64,000 nt of DNA from contig NZ_QXGK01000009.1 of the NCBI RefSeq assembly GCF_003952945.1, positions 22,314 through 86,313 on the forward strand, read 5' to 3'. The notes under the pieces are model-generated. The model searched no databases and was not told the DNA's origin. It saw only the letters and a program-made list of their open reading frames with translations. The position numbers were made by a program, and so were the translations under genes. Positions 56,346-63,873 of the stretch are shown here, in pieces; position 1 is the first letter of the stretch; each line of letters starts with the position of its first letter. The DNA is from Bifidobacterium samirii. Lineage in GTDB: Bacteria; Actinomycetota; Actinomycetes; Actinomycetales; Bifidobacteriaceae.

Positions 56346-56502
56346 TGACGACTGTTGCTTTGGCGAGGGAGACGCCGTCCGCGCGGCGGACGCGGCTCCG
56401 TTATCGACTCGGCGCAAGACCGGCTTCCGTATGGGGCGTTCTGCGGCGCGTCGTGGCGTCAAAAGACAGAACGACAAGTAACGAGACCCATAAGGAGTCG
56501 AC

Positions 56503-57069
56503 ATGACCACCACCATCAAGCTCGAAGGTGAAGTGCGCAACGAGTTCGGCAAGGGCGTCGCCCGCCGCATGCGCGTCGCCAAGCAGATCCCGGCCACCGT
56601 GTACGCGGGCGGCGAGACCCCGGCCTTCATCAAGCTGCCGATGAAGGAGACCACCCTGGCGCTGCGTCACACCAACGCCCTGTTCTCCCTGACCGTCGAC
56701 GGCAACACCGTCATGGCCGTCGTCAAGGACGTGCAGCGCAACCCCGTCAAGCGCATCATCGAGCACATCGACTTCTACGAGGTCAAGGCCGGCGAGAAGA
56801 TCGACGTCGAGGTGCCGGTGTTCGTCGAGGGCGAGCCGAAGGGCGCCGCCGTCGCGTTCGTCGACATGCAGGAGCTGAAGATCCGCGCCGACGTCGCCAA
56901 CCTGCCGGAGCGCATCGTCGTGAACGTCGACGGCCTGACCGACGGCGCCAAGGTCCTGCTCAAGGACGTCGTCCTGCCGGAGGGCGCCGAGCTCGACATG
57001 ACCGACCTCGAGGAGCCGGTCGTCACCGTGACCGTGCCGGAAGGCGAGGGCGAGGCCGACGCCGAGTGA
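56503..57069 (+). CDS. rplY: 50S ribosomal protein L25 (general stress protein Ctc type)
   Basis: 188 residues, the two-domain CTC form. The N-terminal L25 5S rRNA-binding domain opens with KLEGEVRNEFGKGVARRMR and continues through VKDVQRNPVKRIIEHIDFYE. The C-terminal TL5 domain (~95-180) is EVPVFVEGEPKGAAVAFVDM onward, with an acidic end. It starts at ATG behind AAGGAG. It appears monocistronic with a terminator ~90 bp after its stop. Confidence 0.95.
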   Translation: MTTTIKLEGEVRNEFGKGVARRMRVAKQIPATVYAGGETPAFIKLPMKETTLALRHTNALFSLTVDGNTVMAVVKDVQRNPVKRIIEHIDFYEVKAGEKIDVEVPVFVEGEPKGAAVAFVDMQELKIRADVANLPERIVVNVDGLTDGAKVLLKDVVLPEGAELDMTDLEEPVVTVTVPEGEGEADAE

Positions 57070-57158
57070 TCGCGGCCGCCGGCCATCCGATGACGGCCGG
57101 CGCAGCATCATCGACCGCGTCGGGTGAAGGCTGACCGCAGCCGACCCCACCGATCCCC

Positions 57159-57193
57159 GAAAGGAGCCCACATCACGTGGGCTCCTTTCATAA
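57159..57193 (+). terminator. Terminator of rplY
   Basis: 13-bp perfect stem, GAAAGGAGCCCAC (57159-57171) with GTGGGCTCCTTTC (57177-57189), 5-nt loop, followed by ATAATG. Confidence 0.85.
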
Positions 57194-57333
57194 TGTGAAC
57201 CCTCCACGGGCCGCACGGGCGCGCGTGTGAGAGAGTATCACCAGAAGCCGGCGCCAGAAGCGCCGGCGGCACATCAAACCGTATGACCGCCACGGATTCC
57301 GCGGCGCACGCATAGCAGAAGAAGTGTGAAGCA

Positions 57334-58461
57334 ATGACCGAACAGACCCATCACGATCCGGAAGCGCTGAACAAGCTCGCCGAACCGTTCACCATCCTGC
57401 CGAACGACAACCTGGCCTCCGACGCCAAGCGCGAGCAGCTCATCGACAAGCCGGCCTTCGGACAGCTGTTCTCCGACAGCATGTCCCACATGAGCTGGAC
57501 CAAGGGCGAAGGCTGGGGCGACCGCCGCGTCGAACCGTACGCGCCGCTCAAGCTCGACCCGGGCGCATCCGTGCTGCACTACGCCCAGGAGTGCTTCGAG
57601 GGTCTCAAGGCGTACCGCCACGCCGACGGCTCCACCTGGATGTTCCGTCCGGACGCGAACGCCGAACGCTTCCAGGACTCCGCCAAGCGCCTCTACCTGC
57701 CGGAACTGCCGGTCGACGACTTCCTGGGCGCCTGCGCCGCGCTCGTCAAGCAGGACGTCAAGTGGGTGCCGACCCGCCGCGAATACACGCTGTATCTGCG
57801 TCCGTTCATGTTCGCCTCCGAGCCGTTCCTCGGCGTGCGCGCCCCGCACGAGGTCGACTTCTGCGTGATCGCCTCCCCGTCCGGCCCGTACTTCCCGGGC
57901 GGCGTCAAGCCGGTGAGCATCTGGGTGGAGGACAAGTGGTTCCGCACCGGCCCCGGTGGCACCGGCTTCGCCAAGTGCGGCGGCAACTACGCCGCCTCCC
58001 TGCTGGGCGAGTACAAGGGCATCGAGAACGGCTGCGAGCAGGTGTGCTTCGTCGACGCCGCCACCAAGACCTACCTCGAGGAGCTCGGCGGCATGAACAT
58101 GATGGTCGTGCACAAGGACGGCCACGTCGAGACCCCGTCGCTCACCGGCAACATCCTGCCGGGCGTCACCCGCCGCTCGCTCATCCAGCTCATGCAGGAC
58201 CGCGGCATCGACGTCGTCGAGACGATGATCGCGCTCGACCAGCTGCTCGAGGACATCAAGTCCGGCGAGGTCACCGAGGTGTTCGCCTGCGGCACCGCCG
58301 CCATCATCACCCCGATCGGCCGCTTCAAGTCCGACAAGTTCGACGTGACCGTCGCCGACGGCGGCTCCGGCGAACTCACCTGCTCGCTGCGCGACGAGCT
58401 CCTCGGCATCCAGCTCGGCGAGATCGAGGATCCGCACAACTGGATGTGGAAGGTCTGCTGA
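57334..58461 (+). CDS. ilvE: Branched-chain amino acid aminotransferase
   Basis: 375 residues, class IV PLP aminotransferase of the longer actinobacterial/eukaryotic type. Landmarks are VLHYAQECFEGLKAYRHADG, the PLP-lysine (K214) in GGTGFAKCGGNYAASLLG, and CGTAAIITPIGRFKSDKFD. It interconverts Leu/Ile/Val and their 2-oxo acids. The ~140-nt upstream region has an 8-bp hairpin (57247-57254 with 57260-57267) but no leader peptide rich in branched-chain codons that I could find. ATG 57334 is used. Confidence 0.96.
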   Translation: MTEQTHHDPEALNKLAEPFTILPNDNLASDAKREQLIDKPAFGQLFSDSMSHMSWTKGEGWGDRRVEPYAPLKLDPGASVLHYAQECFEGLKAYRHADGSTWMFRPDANAERFQDSAKRLYLPELPVDDFLGACAALVKQDVKWVPTRREYTLYLRPFMFASEPFLGVRAPHEVDFCVIASPSGPYFPGGVKPVSIWVEDKWFRTGPGGTGFAKCGGNYAASLLGEYKGIENGCEQVCFVDAATKTYLEELGGMNMMVVHKDGHVETPSLTGNILPGVTRRSLIQLMQDRGIDVVETMIALDQLLEDIKSGEVTEVFACGTAAIITPIGRFKSDKFDVTVADGGSGELTCSLRDELLGIQLGEIEDPHNWMWKVC

Positions 58462-58481
58462 CCTTACTAAGTCCGTATCCG

Positions 58482-58523
58482 GGGGCCCTTGCAAACGTCA
58501 ATGTTTGCAAGGGCCCCTGCTTT
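58482..58523 (+). terminator. Terminator of ilvE
   Basis: 15-bp perfect stem, GGGGCCCTTGCAAAC (58482-58496) with GTTTGCAAGGGCCCC (58503-58517), loop GTCAAT, then TGCTTTTATC. Confidence 0.92.
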
Positions 58524-58855
58524 TATCGGATTTGAAGTCCGCGTGGTCCGTCTCGTCATTCTGCAATATTCTGCAACATCCTGTTTCGGCGCGAAAGTCA
58601 TCCGGGTGCATCCAACATCCTTGGCGGAAGATTCGCAGCCGACACGCAATCGGCATGTCTGCGTGTCGGCTGCGAAGTTTCAAGGGCTGACATCTTCACT
58701 TTGGACACGCAAGCGTGTCAATCGCGCGTCCGTTGCGAAGATTCAGCCGTGTCGAGCGTCTGGAACCTGCATCACGCGGGTCCGCGCGCGTCGCCTCAGG
58801 TCGATACGGTAGGCTCAAGAGGCGAATGCACGACCGGCGAAGGAGGATGGACCCT
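58524..58855. other. 332-bp intergenic region of lower GC with inverted and direct repeats
   Basis: No convincing ORF. It contains two ATTCTGCAA-type direct repeats (about 58558-58577), a perfect 17-bp inverted repeat (58632-58648 with 58660-58676) and GACACGC-AA-GCGTGTC (58704-58719), which repeats the GACACGC core of the larger hairpin. Base composition is visibly more AT-rich than the neighbours. It may hold an untranslated RNA or regulatory sites for the gene at 58856. Confidence 0.6.
58632..58676. repeat. 17-bp inverted repeat in the ilvE-TRIC gap
   Basis: TTCGCAGCCGACACGCA pairs perfectly with TGCGTGTCGGCTGCGAA across an 11-nt loop. No T-run follows, and both flanking genes already have other signals. 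Confidence 0.85.
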
Positions 58856-59635
58856 ATGGAGCTGACGTTGGAGAGCAACGCCTTCTTCCTGGGGGTCGAA
58901 TACCTCGCGATCTTCTGCAGCGGCCTGATGGGCGGCCTGTGCGCGGTGCGCAAGGGCTATGACCTGATCGCCATGATCATCACCGCATGGCTGACCGCAT
59001 TGGGCGGCGGCATCGTACGCGACGTGATGCTCGGCGACGTGCCGCCCATCGGCATCGCCGACCGCGGATTCGTCATCACCGCGCTCGCCTCGGGACTCGC
59101 CGTCGCCGTCGTCCATCCCGAAGTCGACAAGCTCAGATGGTCGATGCTGACCATCGACGCGCTCGCCGTGGCCATGTTCGCCGTCATCGGCACCGAGAAG
59201 GCGATCCTATACGGCACATCCGGCATGACGGCCGTGTTCATGGGCATGTTCACCGCGCTCGCCGGCGGCCTCATCCGCGACATGCTGCTCAACGACGTAC
59301 CGCTGGTGATTCGCGACCGGCACTGGTATGCGGTACCGTCCGCTCTCGGCTGCATACTGACCGTGTTCGTCTGTCGTGGCGCGCAGTTCGGCATCCTCGA
59401 CGACACCGCCGAAGCCGGTCTCGACGTCGCCATCGTGATCCTCATCGTCGCGCTGCGTCTGCTGTCCGTCCGATTCGACATCACGATGCCCGGCGCGATG
59501 CACCGCAGCGAGCCGATCCTCCCCGCCGACCGCCGTCACGGCGATTGCGAGGACAAGCCGTCCGGATCCGACCGTGACGACGATTCCGACAATCCACCCG
59601 CAATCGGAGGCGACCATGGGTACGACGCTAGCTGA
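58856..59635 (+). CDS. Trimeric intracellular cation channel (TRIC/UPF0126) family membrane protein
   Basis: 259 residues, seven membrane helices arranged as two UPF0126 repeats. Repeat 1 has AWLTALGGGIVRDVMLGDVPP. Repeat 2 has FTALAGGLIRDMLLNDVPLV. The duplicated GGGxxRDxxxxDxPP motif is diagnostic. Prokaryotic TRIC proteins conduct monovalent cations. A ~45-residue Asp/Arg-rich cytoplasmic tail ends the chain. ATG 58856 lies 9 nt after AAGGAGG; ATG 58847 sits directly on that ribosome site and is less likely. The Fic gene starts inside its last 20 bp. Confidence 0.9.
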   Translation: MELTLESNAFFLGVEYLAIFCSGLMGGLCAVRKGYDLIAMIITAWLTALGGGIVRDVMLGDVPPIGIADRGFVITALASGLAVAVVHPEVDKLRWSMLTIDALAVAMFAVIGTEKAILYGTSGMTAVFMGMFTALAGGLIRDMLLNDVPLVIRDRHWYAVPSALGCILTVFVCRGAQFGILDDTAEAGLDVAIVILIVALRLLSVRFDITMPGAMHRSEPILPADRRHGDCEDKPSGSDRDDDSDNPPAIGGDHGYDAS

Positions 59636-60530
59636 ATGGCTGAAACGCGAACGCGACCAGAAGGTGACGCACGGCCTCTACCACAACACCCAGCTCGTGT
59701 TCGCCTACAACTCGAACCATATGGAGGGGTCAACCCTCACCGCCGAACAGACGGCGCAGCTCTACGACACAGGGGAGCTGCTGCCGGACGGCGACGACAT
59801 CATCCGCGCCGACGACGTGATCGAAACCACCAACCATTTCCGCGCATTCGACTGGATGCTCGACCACGTCGACGATCCGGTCGACAAGACGTTCGTCTGC
59901 ACGCTGCACGCGATGCTCAAACGAGGCACCCGTCAGGAAACCGACCCAGACCGCAACGTCGGCGGATGGAAGATCCTTCCCAACGTCATCAACGCCATCC
60001 AAGGCGTGCACACGGTACTGCCCGCCGACGTGCCGAAGGCCATGGAACTCGTATTCGACGAATTCGCCCGGCTCACGGACGACCCGTACGCCATCGCCCA
60101 CGCGCACTGGATGTTCGAGACCACCCACCCGTTCTCCGACGGCAACGGGCGCGTCGGACGACTCGTGCTGTTCAAGGAACTGATGCGACTCGGCGCGGTC
60201 CCGCCGCTCATCCGCGACGAGAACCGCGCCTTCTACATCCGCGGACTATCCCGGTTCCTCAAGGAACCCGGCTACCTGATCGACACGCTGTTCACGGAAC
60301 GGGACTACTATCTCCGGCTCATCGACATGCTCGCCCCGGGACGCATCGACTGCACGTACGTGGATGAATGGTCGGACCGAGACGCGGCGATGCAGGCGCT
60401 CACAGCGAACCCGGCCGTCAACCCCTACGTGAAGGACCGCTGGGACACCGACGACATGCACCGACGCGTCCCCTCCGAACGGCTGATCCTCGGCGCCGGC
60501 TTCGTGCCGTCGGATGCAGGCGCTCGTTGA
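59616..60530 (+). CDS. Fic family protein (putative AMP transferase) with N-terminal inhibitory motif
   Basis: 304 residues. The Fic active loop is HPFSDGNGRVGR (171-182), a full match to HxFx(D/E)GNGRxxR, so it should be competent to transfer AMP (or another nucleotide part) to a protein hydroxyl. An inhibitory helix motif (S/T)xxxE(G/N) is present near the N-terminus as SNHMEG (S33, E37, G38). That makes it a self-inhibited class II-type Fic rather than a toxin needing a separate antitoxin. The target is unknown. ATG 59616 with CGGAGG at ~6 nt overlaps the TRIC gene, so the two are probably co-translated. Next to it, on the other strand, is an unknown cassette. Confidence 0.9.
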   Translation: MGTTLAEWLKRERDQKVTHGLYHNTQLVFAYNSNHMEGSTLTAEQTAQLYDTGELLPDGDDIIRADDVIETTNHFRAFDWMLDHVDDPVDKTFVCTLHAMLKRGTRQETDPDRNVGGWKILPNVINAIQGVHTVLPADVPKAMELVFDEFARLTDDPYAIAHAHWMFETTHPFSDGNGRVGRLVLFKELMRLGAVPPLIRDENRAFYIRGLSRFLKEPGYLIDTLFTERDYYLRLIDMLAPGRIDCTYVDEWSDRDAAMQALTANPAVNPYVKDRWDTDDMHRRVPSERLILGAGFVPSDAGAR

Positions 60531-60555
60531 ACAAGACGGCTAGATAGAGAGACAT

Positions 60556-60605
60556 CCCGTCATTAGGATGCCATCTGTGCAGAGCCATGACATCAATATG
60601 ACGGG
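60556..60605. terminator. Possible terminator between Fic (+) and the unknown cassette (-)
   Basis: CCCGTCAT (60556-60563) and ATGACGGG (60598-60605) can pair across a 34-nt loop between convergent genes. It is weak by comparison with the others in this window. Confidence 0.35.
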
Positions 60606-60606
60606 G

Positions 60607-61341
60607 CTACGAGGGCTGCACTTGGAAACCGCAGAATCGTAGCAGGTCGGCAAGCAGGGGCGCGTATTCCACGCGCGCCATACGGCGTTGCCTGTCGGTG
60701 ACGTCACGCAACGGCCAGGTCAGCATGAAGAAGCACTGCCAATCCGGAGAGCTACGCGGAACACGGTTCAGTTCGATGATGACATGGCCGTCGTCACCGC
60801 CCGGCCGGATACGCGCCTTGGCGCTTGCGGACGACGACGTAGCCTGTGCCGGGGTAGGAGCGGACTCAGTCCGTGCGGGGCCCTTCGCGATGAATCCCAT
60901 GCCGGATATGGGCGGCCTGTCGTCCATATCGGTCGGGTCGGCTAGTCCGAGCCGGATGCGCGCATACGTTCCTGCCGGAGCGGTATGCATAGCCGCGCAC
61001 CGGTACAGTCCGTCCTCAGTCTTCACTAGATCGCGCATGGCGGCCAGCGTATGCAGGATGGATGCAAGTCCGCGAGCGCCGGCGGCGTCGTAGAACCGAT
61101 ACCAGTCGAGGATGCCGGGGTAGAGGTCCGCGAGATTGCGTAGCCAGATGGCGCTTTTGCGGATGATGGCCGATTCACTCACGCCGTATGCGCCGCCGTA
61201 TCCGTCGTCCAGGCAGAACGCCTGCATCCAGAAGCGCAGGGCGGAGTATGAGACGCGGCATGCGAACCGTGTGTCGTCTTCTCCGCCCATACGGTGCAGT
61301 CCGAGATCGCCTGCCATCGTCCGTAGGAGGTCACCCGGCAT
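60607..61341 (-). CDS. Unknown protein, third gene of the coiled-coil cassette
   Basis: I do not recognise this 244-residue protein. The N-terminal half is compact and aromatic-rich (RVSYSALRFWMQAFCLDDGY, DLYPGILDWYRFYDAAGARG). A Ser/Ala/Pro linker (~155-185, TESAPTPAQATSSSASAKAR) separates it from a C-terminal ~60-residue part (CFFMLTWPLRDVTDRQRRM, LLADLLRFCGFQVQPS). It has no signal peptide or membrane helix and no nuclease or kinase motif that I can see. Its ATG overlaps the end of the 744-residue gene by 11 bp and has CGGAG at 5-6 nt, so the two are translationally coupled and likely work together. Codon use is less G/C-biased than in the core genes. Confidence 0.75.
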   Translation of the reverse strand: MPGDLLRTMAGDLGLHRMGGEDDTRFACRVSYSALRFWMQAFCLDDGYGGAYGVSESAIIRKSAIWLRNLADLYPGILDWYRFYDAAGARGLASILHTLAAMRDLVKTEDGLYRCAAMHTAPAGTYARIRLGLADPTDMDDRPPISGMGFIAKGPARTESAPTPAQATSSSASAKARIRPGGDDGHVIIELNRVPRSSPDWQCFFMLTWPLRDVTDRQRRMARVEYAPLLADLLRFCGFQVQPS

Positions 61342-63565
61342 GACGGCTCCGTCCGATGCGTTCCATCAGACGCTTGGCCGCATCGTTGCCGGCAACGATG
61401 GCGGGTTTCGTCGCGTCCGTTCCGGAATCGGCGTAGATGCGTAGCGCGAGATGGGGTGCGATCCATGAATCCCCGTCTTCCGGCCGGTCGAATCGTGCGG
61501 ATACGGAGGCCGGGAGCACAAGCGACGAGTAGGGCATGTCTGCGATCTGCCTGCGCAATCCCGACAGTACGCCGATCAGCCTCTGCCTATCCGCGGGAAC
61601 GGTTGTGCGATTCTTGCCGGAGCGGGACAGCTGCTTCGGCGTCAGAGGCAGTCTGATGTACCGTTCTGTGGGCAGGTAGAAGATATGGTCCCAGATCTCT
61701 CCGGCGATGAGACGCAGGTTGCCGTATGCGCCGACCGGGAGGATGAGCGTCGTATCGAGGTCTAGTCGGGATAGGGCGAACAGCAGGCTTTCGTTCACGG
61801 TGTCGATGGGGCCGTCCAATACCAGCACGTCCGTATCCTCGTCGGACAGCATCCGATCCAAGGCCGCGGCGTCATGCCAATCGGCGGGAATGCCGACATG
61901 TTTCGCCGGCCGGCCATTGCCGGCATACGACAATGCGTTGGCGAGCGGCGCTGCGAAGGCGGAGTCGACGGCAACCAGCCGAGTGGCGGAGAGGGAACGT
62001 TCACAGGCTTGAGCCAACGAGCTCAGAGCCGCCGAGGAGCCATCGACCGAGATGACGCCGAAGGCCTGGAGATTGTCCGCCAGCGTCTCGGTGAAATCCT
62101 TCTCCCCTTGCCGGACCTGAATCGTGGGATAGCTGAGGGGGCGCACGGTTGGGGCCGTCGGGGTCTCAGAGGTGGCCTTGGGCGGAAGGGAGGAGAGCGT
62201 CGCTTCCAATGATCGCATCACCGTGTCCAAACCAAGCTTGAGCGCCACGTCGTTTTCAAGCCGGTCCAGTGCCTCGCTGCGCTGTTCGTCGAGTCTGCGA
62301 AGCTCCGCCTCCTTCAGCTTTTCGAGTTCGGCAAGATCCGTTTCCGCCTGCTTGTTGACCCGTCGGACTTCGGCGTTGGCCTGATCGAGCCGGCGGTTCA
62401 TGTCGTCGACCTGTTGCCGCAGCGGTTCGATGAGTGTTGTGAGACTCTTATACGAATCGGATCGGGACCGTACCTGTTGCTCCAGTTGCGACAGTTCATC
62501 GCGTTTCTGCTGGAGGCCCTGTTCGAGTGCATGGCGTCTGGCGGTGCATTCGGCTTCGATCCGGGACAGTTCGTCCTTGCGGGTCCTGTCGAGTTCACTG
62601 TGCAGCTCTTGGCGGCACACCGTGACGCACTCGTCTTTGAAGTCAGGATTCCGAACGAGGACATCATGCGCCAGTTCCTTCATCCGTTCATCGTCGTTGA
62701 CGAGACGGGCGATGGCCTTCGTCATTTTCCGCGTATCGGAGGTCGACAGCGCGATGCCGAATTCGGCAAGATTCTGAGGCGACCGCATGGCCTCGTCCAG
62801 CATGGCGGAGAACCGCGGCCAGTCGATGCCGGAACCGATGCCGTGGACCTTGTCGAGGTACCGGCGCATGTAGTGCAGCGCATATTGCCGCAGCGGGCGG
62901 ATGAGCACCGCGCCCTGCGATCGAGGCAGCTCGGGGTTGATATATACGGCGCGGTCATATTCTCCGACGAATCGGTCGCCCGGAAGATATTTGATGTCGT
63001 GGCGGGCGATCTCATAGTGTTCCGCGCTCAGCGGCGCATCTGTCCTGAGACGTATACGGTTGCCGGAAAGGTCCAGATCGGCCCTATCCAGCAATACGGC
63101 GTCATAATGGTCGCCTTCGTCCGCGTACAGCACGAGCACCTGTGCCGTCGGCATGCCGGCATACGTCCATCCGTCCGCCAGCTGATTGCGCAGTTGCTCA
63201 AGGCTCTCAGCCGGATTGTTGATCACCTCATAGCAATTCGGGACGAGGTCATAGGGGTGCGTATACGGGTCCTTCACCGTCGGTCGTTCCGGATTGGCGG
63301 TATTCGGCTTCCATTTGACGAACAGGAAGTCCTCTCCGGATTTCTGGAGCGCATCGATGGTTTCTGGGCGATACAGCGTTTTGGGATCGTCCGGATCCGT
63401 CCGTCTTGAAACGTCATCGGATCGACACACCCATTGATATGATGCGGCGCCGTTGACGTCCCGCCGGTAATCGAGAATCCTTTCCAGATTGTCTATGCCG
63501 CGAAGGTTGCGGCGGGCGAAGCATACGGACGAACGGGTGAATTCGGAATCATTGATCCAGACCAT
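61331..63565 (-). CDS. Unknown large coiled-coil protein with degenerate P-loop-like C-terminal domain
   Basis: 744 residues, unrecognised. Residues 1-310 are a mixed alpha/beta region (MVWINDSEFTRSSVCFARRN...) holding a beta-rich part (~140-215) and a helical part (~220-310). Residues ~312-445 are a long charged coiled coil. Residues ~480-744 look like an NTPase-type fold: a strand-loop-helix at 502-520 (FGVISVDGSSAALSS) where a Walker A would be expected but without GK[S/T], and a Walker-B-like DTDVLVLDG (577-585). ATG 63565 with AAAGGA at 9 nt is preferred; the frame is open 34 codons further. Its start lies 4 bp after the stop of a small upstream gene and its end overlaps the next gene by 11 bp. 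Defence is a guess from context. Confidence 0.75.
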   Translation of the reverse strand: MVWINDSEFTRSSVCFARRNLRGIDNLERILDYRRDVNGAASYQWVCRSDDVSRRTDPDDPKTLYRPETIDALQKSGEDFLFVKWKPNTANPERPTVKDPYTHPYDLVPNCYEVINNPAESLEQLRNQLADGWTYAGMPTAQVLVLYADEGDHYDAVLLDRADLDLSGNRIRLRTDAPLSAEHYEIARHDIKYLPGDRFVGEYDRAVYINPELPRSQGAVLIRPLRQYALHYMRRYLDKVHGIGSGIDWPRFSAMLDEAMRSPQNLAEFGIALSTSDTRKMTKAIARLVNDDERMKELAHDVLVRNPDFKDECVTVCRQELHSELDRTRKDELSRIEAECTARRHALEQGLQQKRDELSQLEQQVRSRSDSYKSLTTLIEPLRQQVDDMNRRLDQANAEVRRVNKQAETDLAELEKLKEAELRRLDEQRSEALDRLENDVALKLGLDTVMRSLEATLSSLPPKATSETPTAPTVRPLSYPTIQVRQGEKDFTETLADNLQAFGVISVDGSSAALSSLAQACERSLSATRLVAVDSAFAAPLANALSYAGNGRPAKHVGIPADWHDAAALDRMLSDEDTDVLVLDGPIDTVNESLLFALSRLDLDTTLILPVGAYGNLRLIAGEIWDHIFYLPTERYIRLPLTPKQLSRSGKNRTTVPADRQRLIGVLSGLRRQIADMPYSSLVLPASVSARFDRPEDGDSWIAPHLALRIYADSGTDATKPAIVAGNDAAKRLMERIGRSRHAG

Positions 63566-63569
63566 GTCG

Positions 63570-63851
63570 TCAGGTCCTTTCTCGTAGTCGGGCGATGGCG
63601 GCGCCATGCGAGGGGAAAGTTTCAATCGAAGAAAGCCCCATACGCCGGTGTGCGATATCGGATCCATGCGTCAGCGGCGGGAGCGATACGACATCGTCGG
63701 GAGTTCCGATACCCGCAGGCTCGTCGTTCTGCGCGGCTTCCTCCGCGTCGATGACGGAATCACCGTCCGCTTCGTCGGGTTCTCCCCATTCGTCATGGAG
63801 ATGGAGGTCTTCTGGGCGGCGTGGTCCGAGATAGACGGTGGTCCATGGCAT
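63570..63851 (-). CDS. Small acidic protein, first gene of the cassette; 5' end possibly disrupted by an insertion sequence
   Basis: 93 residues from ATG 63851, strongly acidic in the middle (HDEWGEPDEADGDSVIDAEE). It is unrecognised. No ribosome site precedes ATG 63851, and the reading frame remains open upstream (…EEPFFKPQPR before the Met) across the point where the ISL3-type end begins at 63874. Either a longer gene was cut by the insertion, or transcription now enters from the element. Its stop is 4 bp from the start of the 744-residue gene and contains that gene's ribosome site, so it belongs to the same operon. Confidence 0.55.
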   Translation of the reverse strand: MPWTTVYLGPRRPEDLHLHDEWGEPDEADGDSVIDAEEAAQNDEPAGIGTPDDVVSLPPLTHGSDIAHRRMGLSSIETFPSHGAAIARLRERT

Positions 63852-63873
63852 GCGGGGCTGCGGTTTGAAGAAT

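Noticed and set aside
58489-58812. 107-aa plus-strand ORF after ilvE
   Set aside because: It begins inside the ilvE terminator hairpin, has no ribosome site and no domain, and runs through inverted repeats.
62414-63409. 331-aa plus-strand ORF in the unknown cassette
   Set aside because: Antisense to the 744-residue gene, which has a ribosome site, tight operon spacing and a regular coiled-coil heptad pattern.
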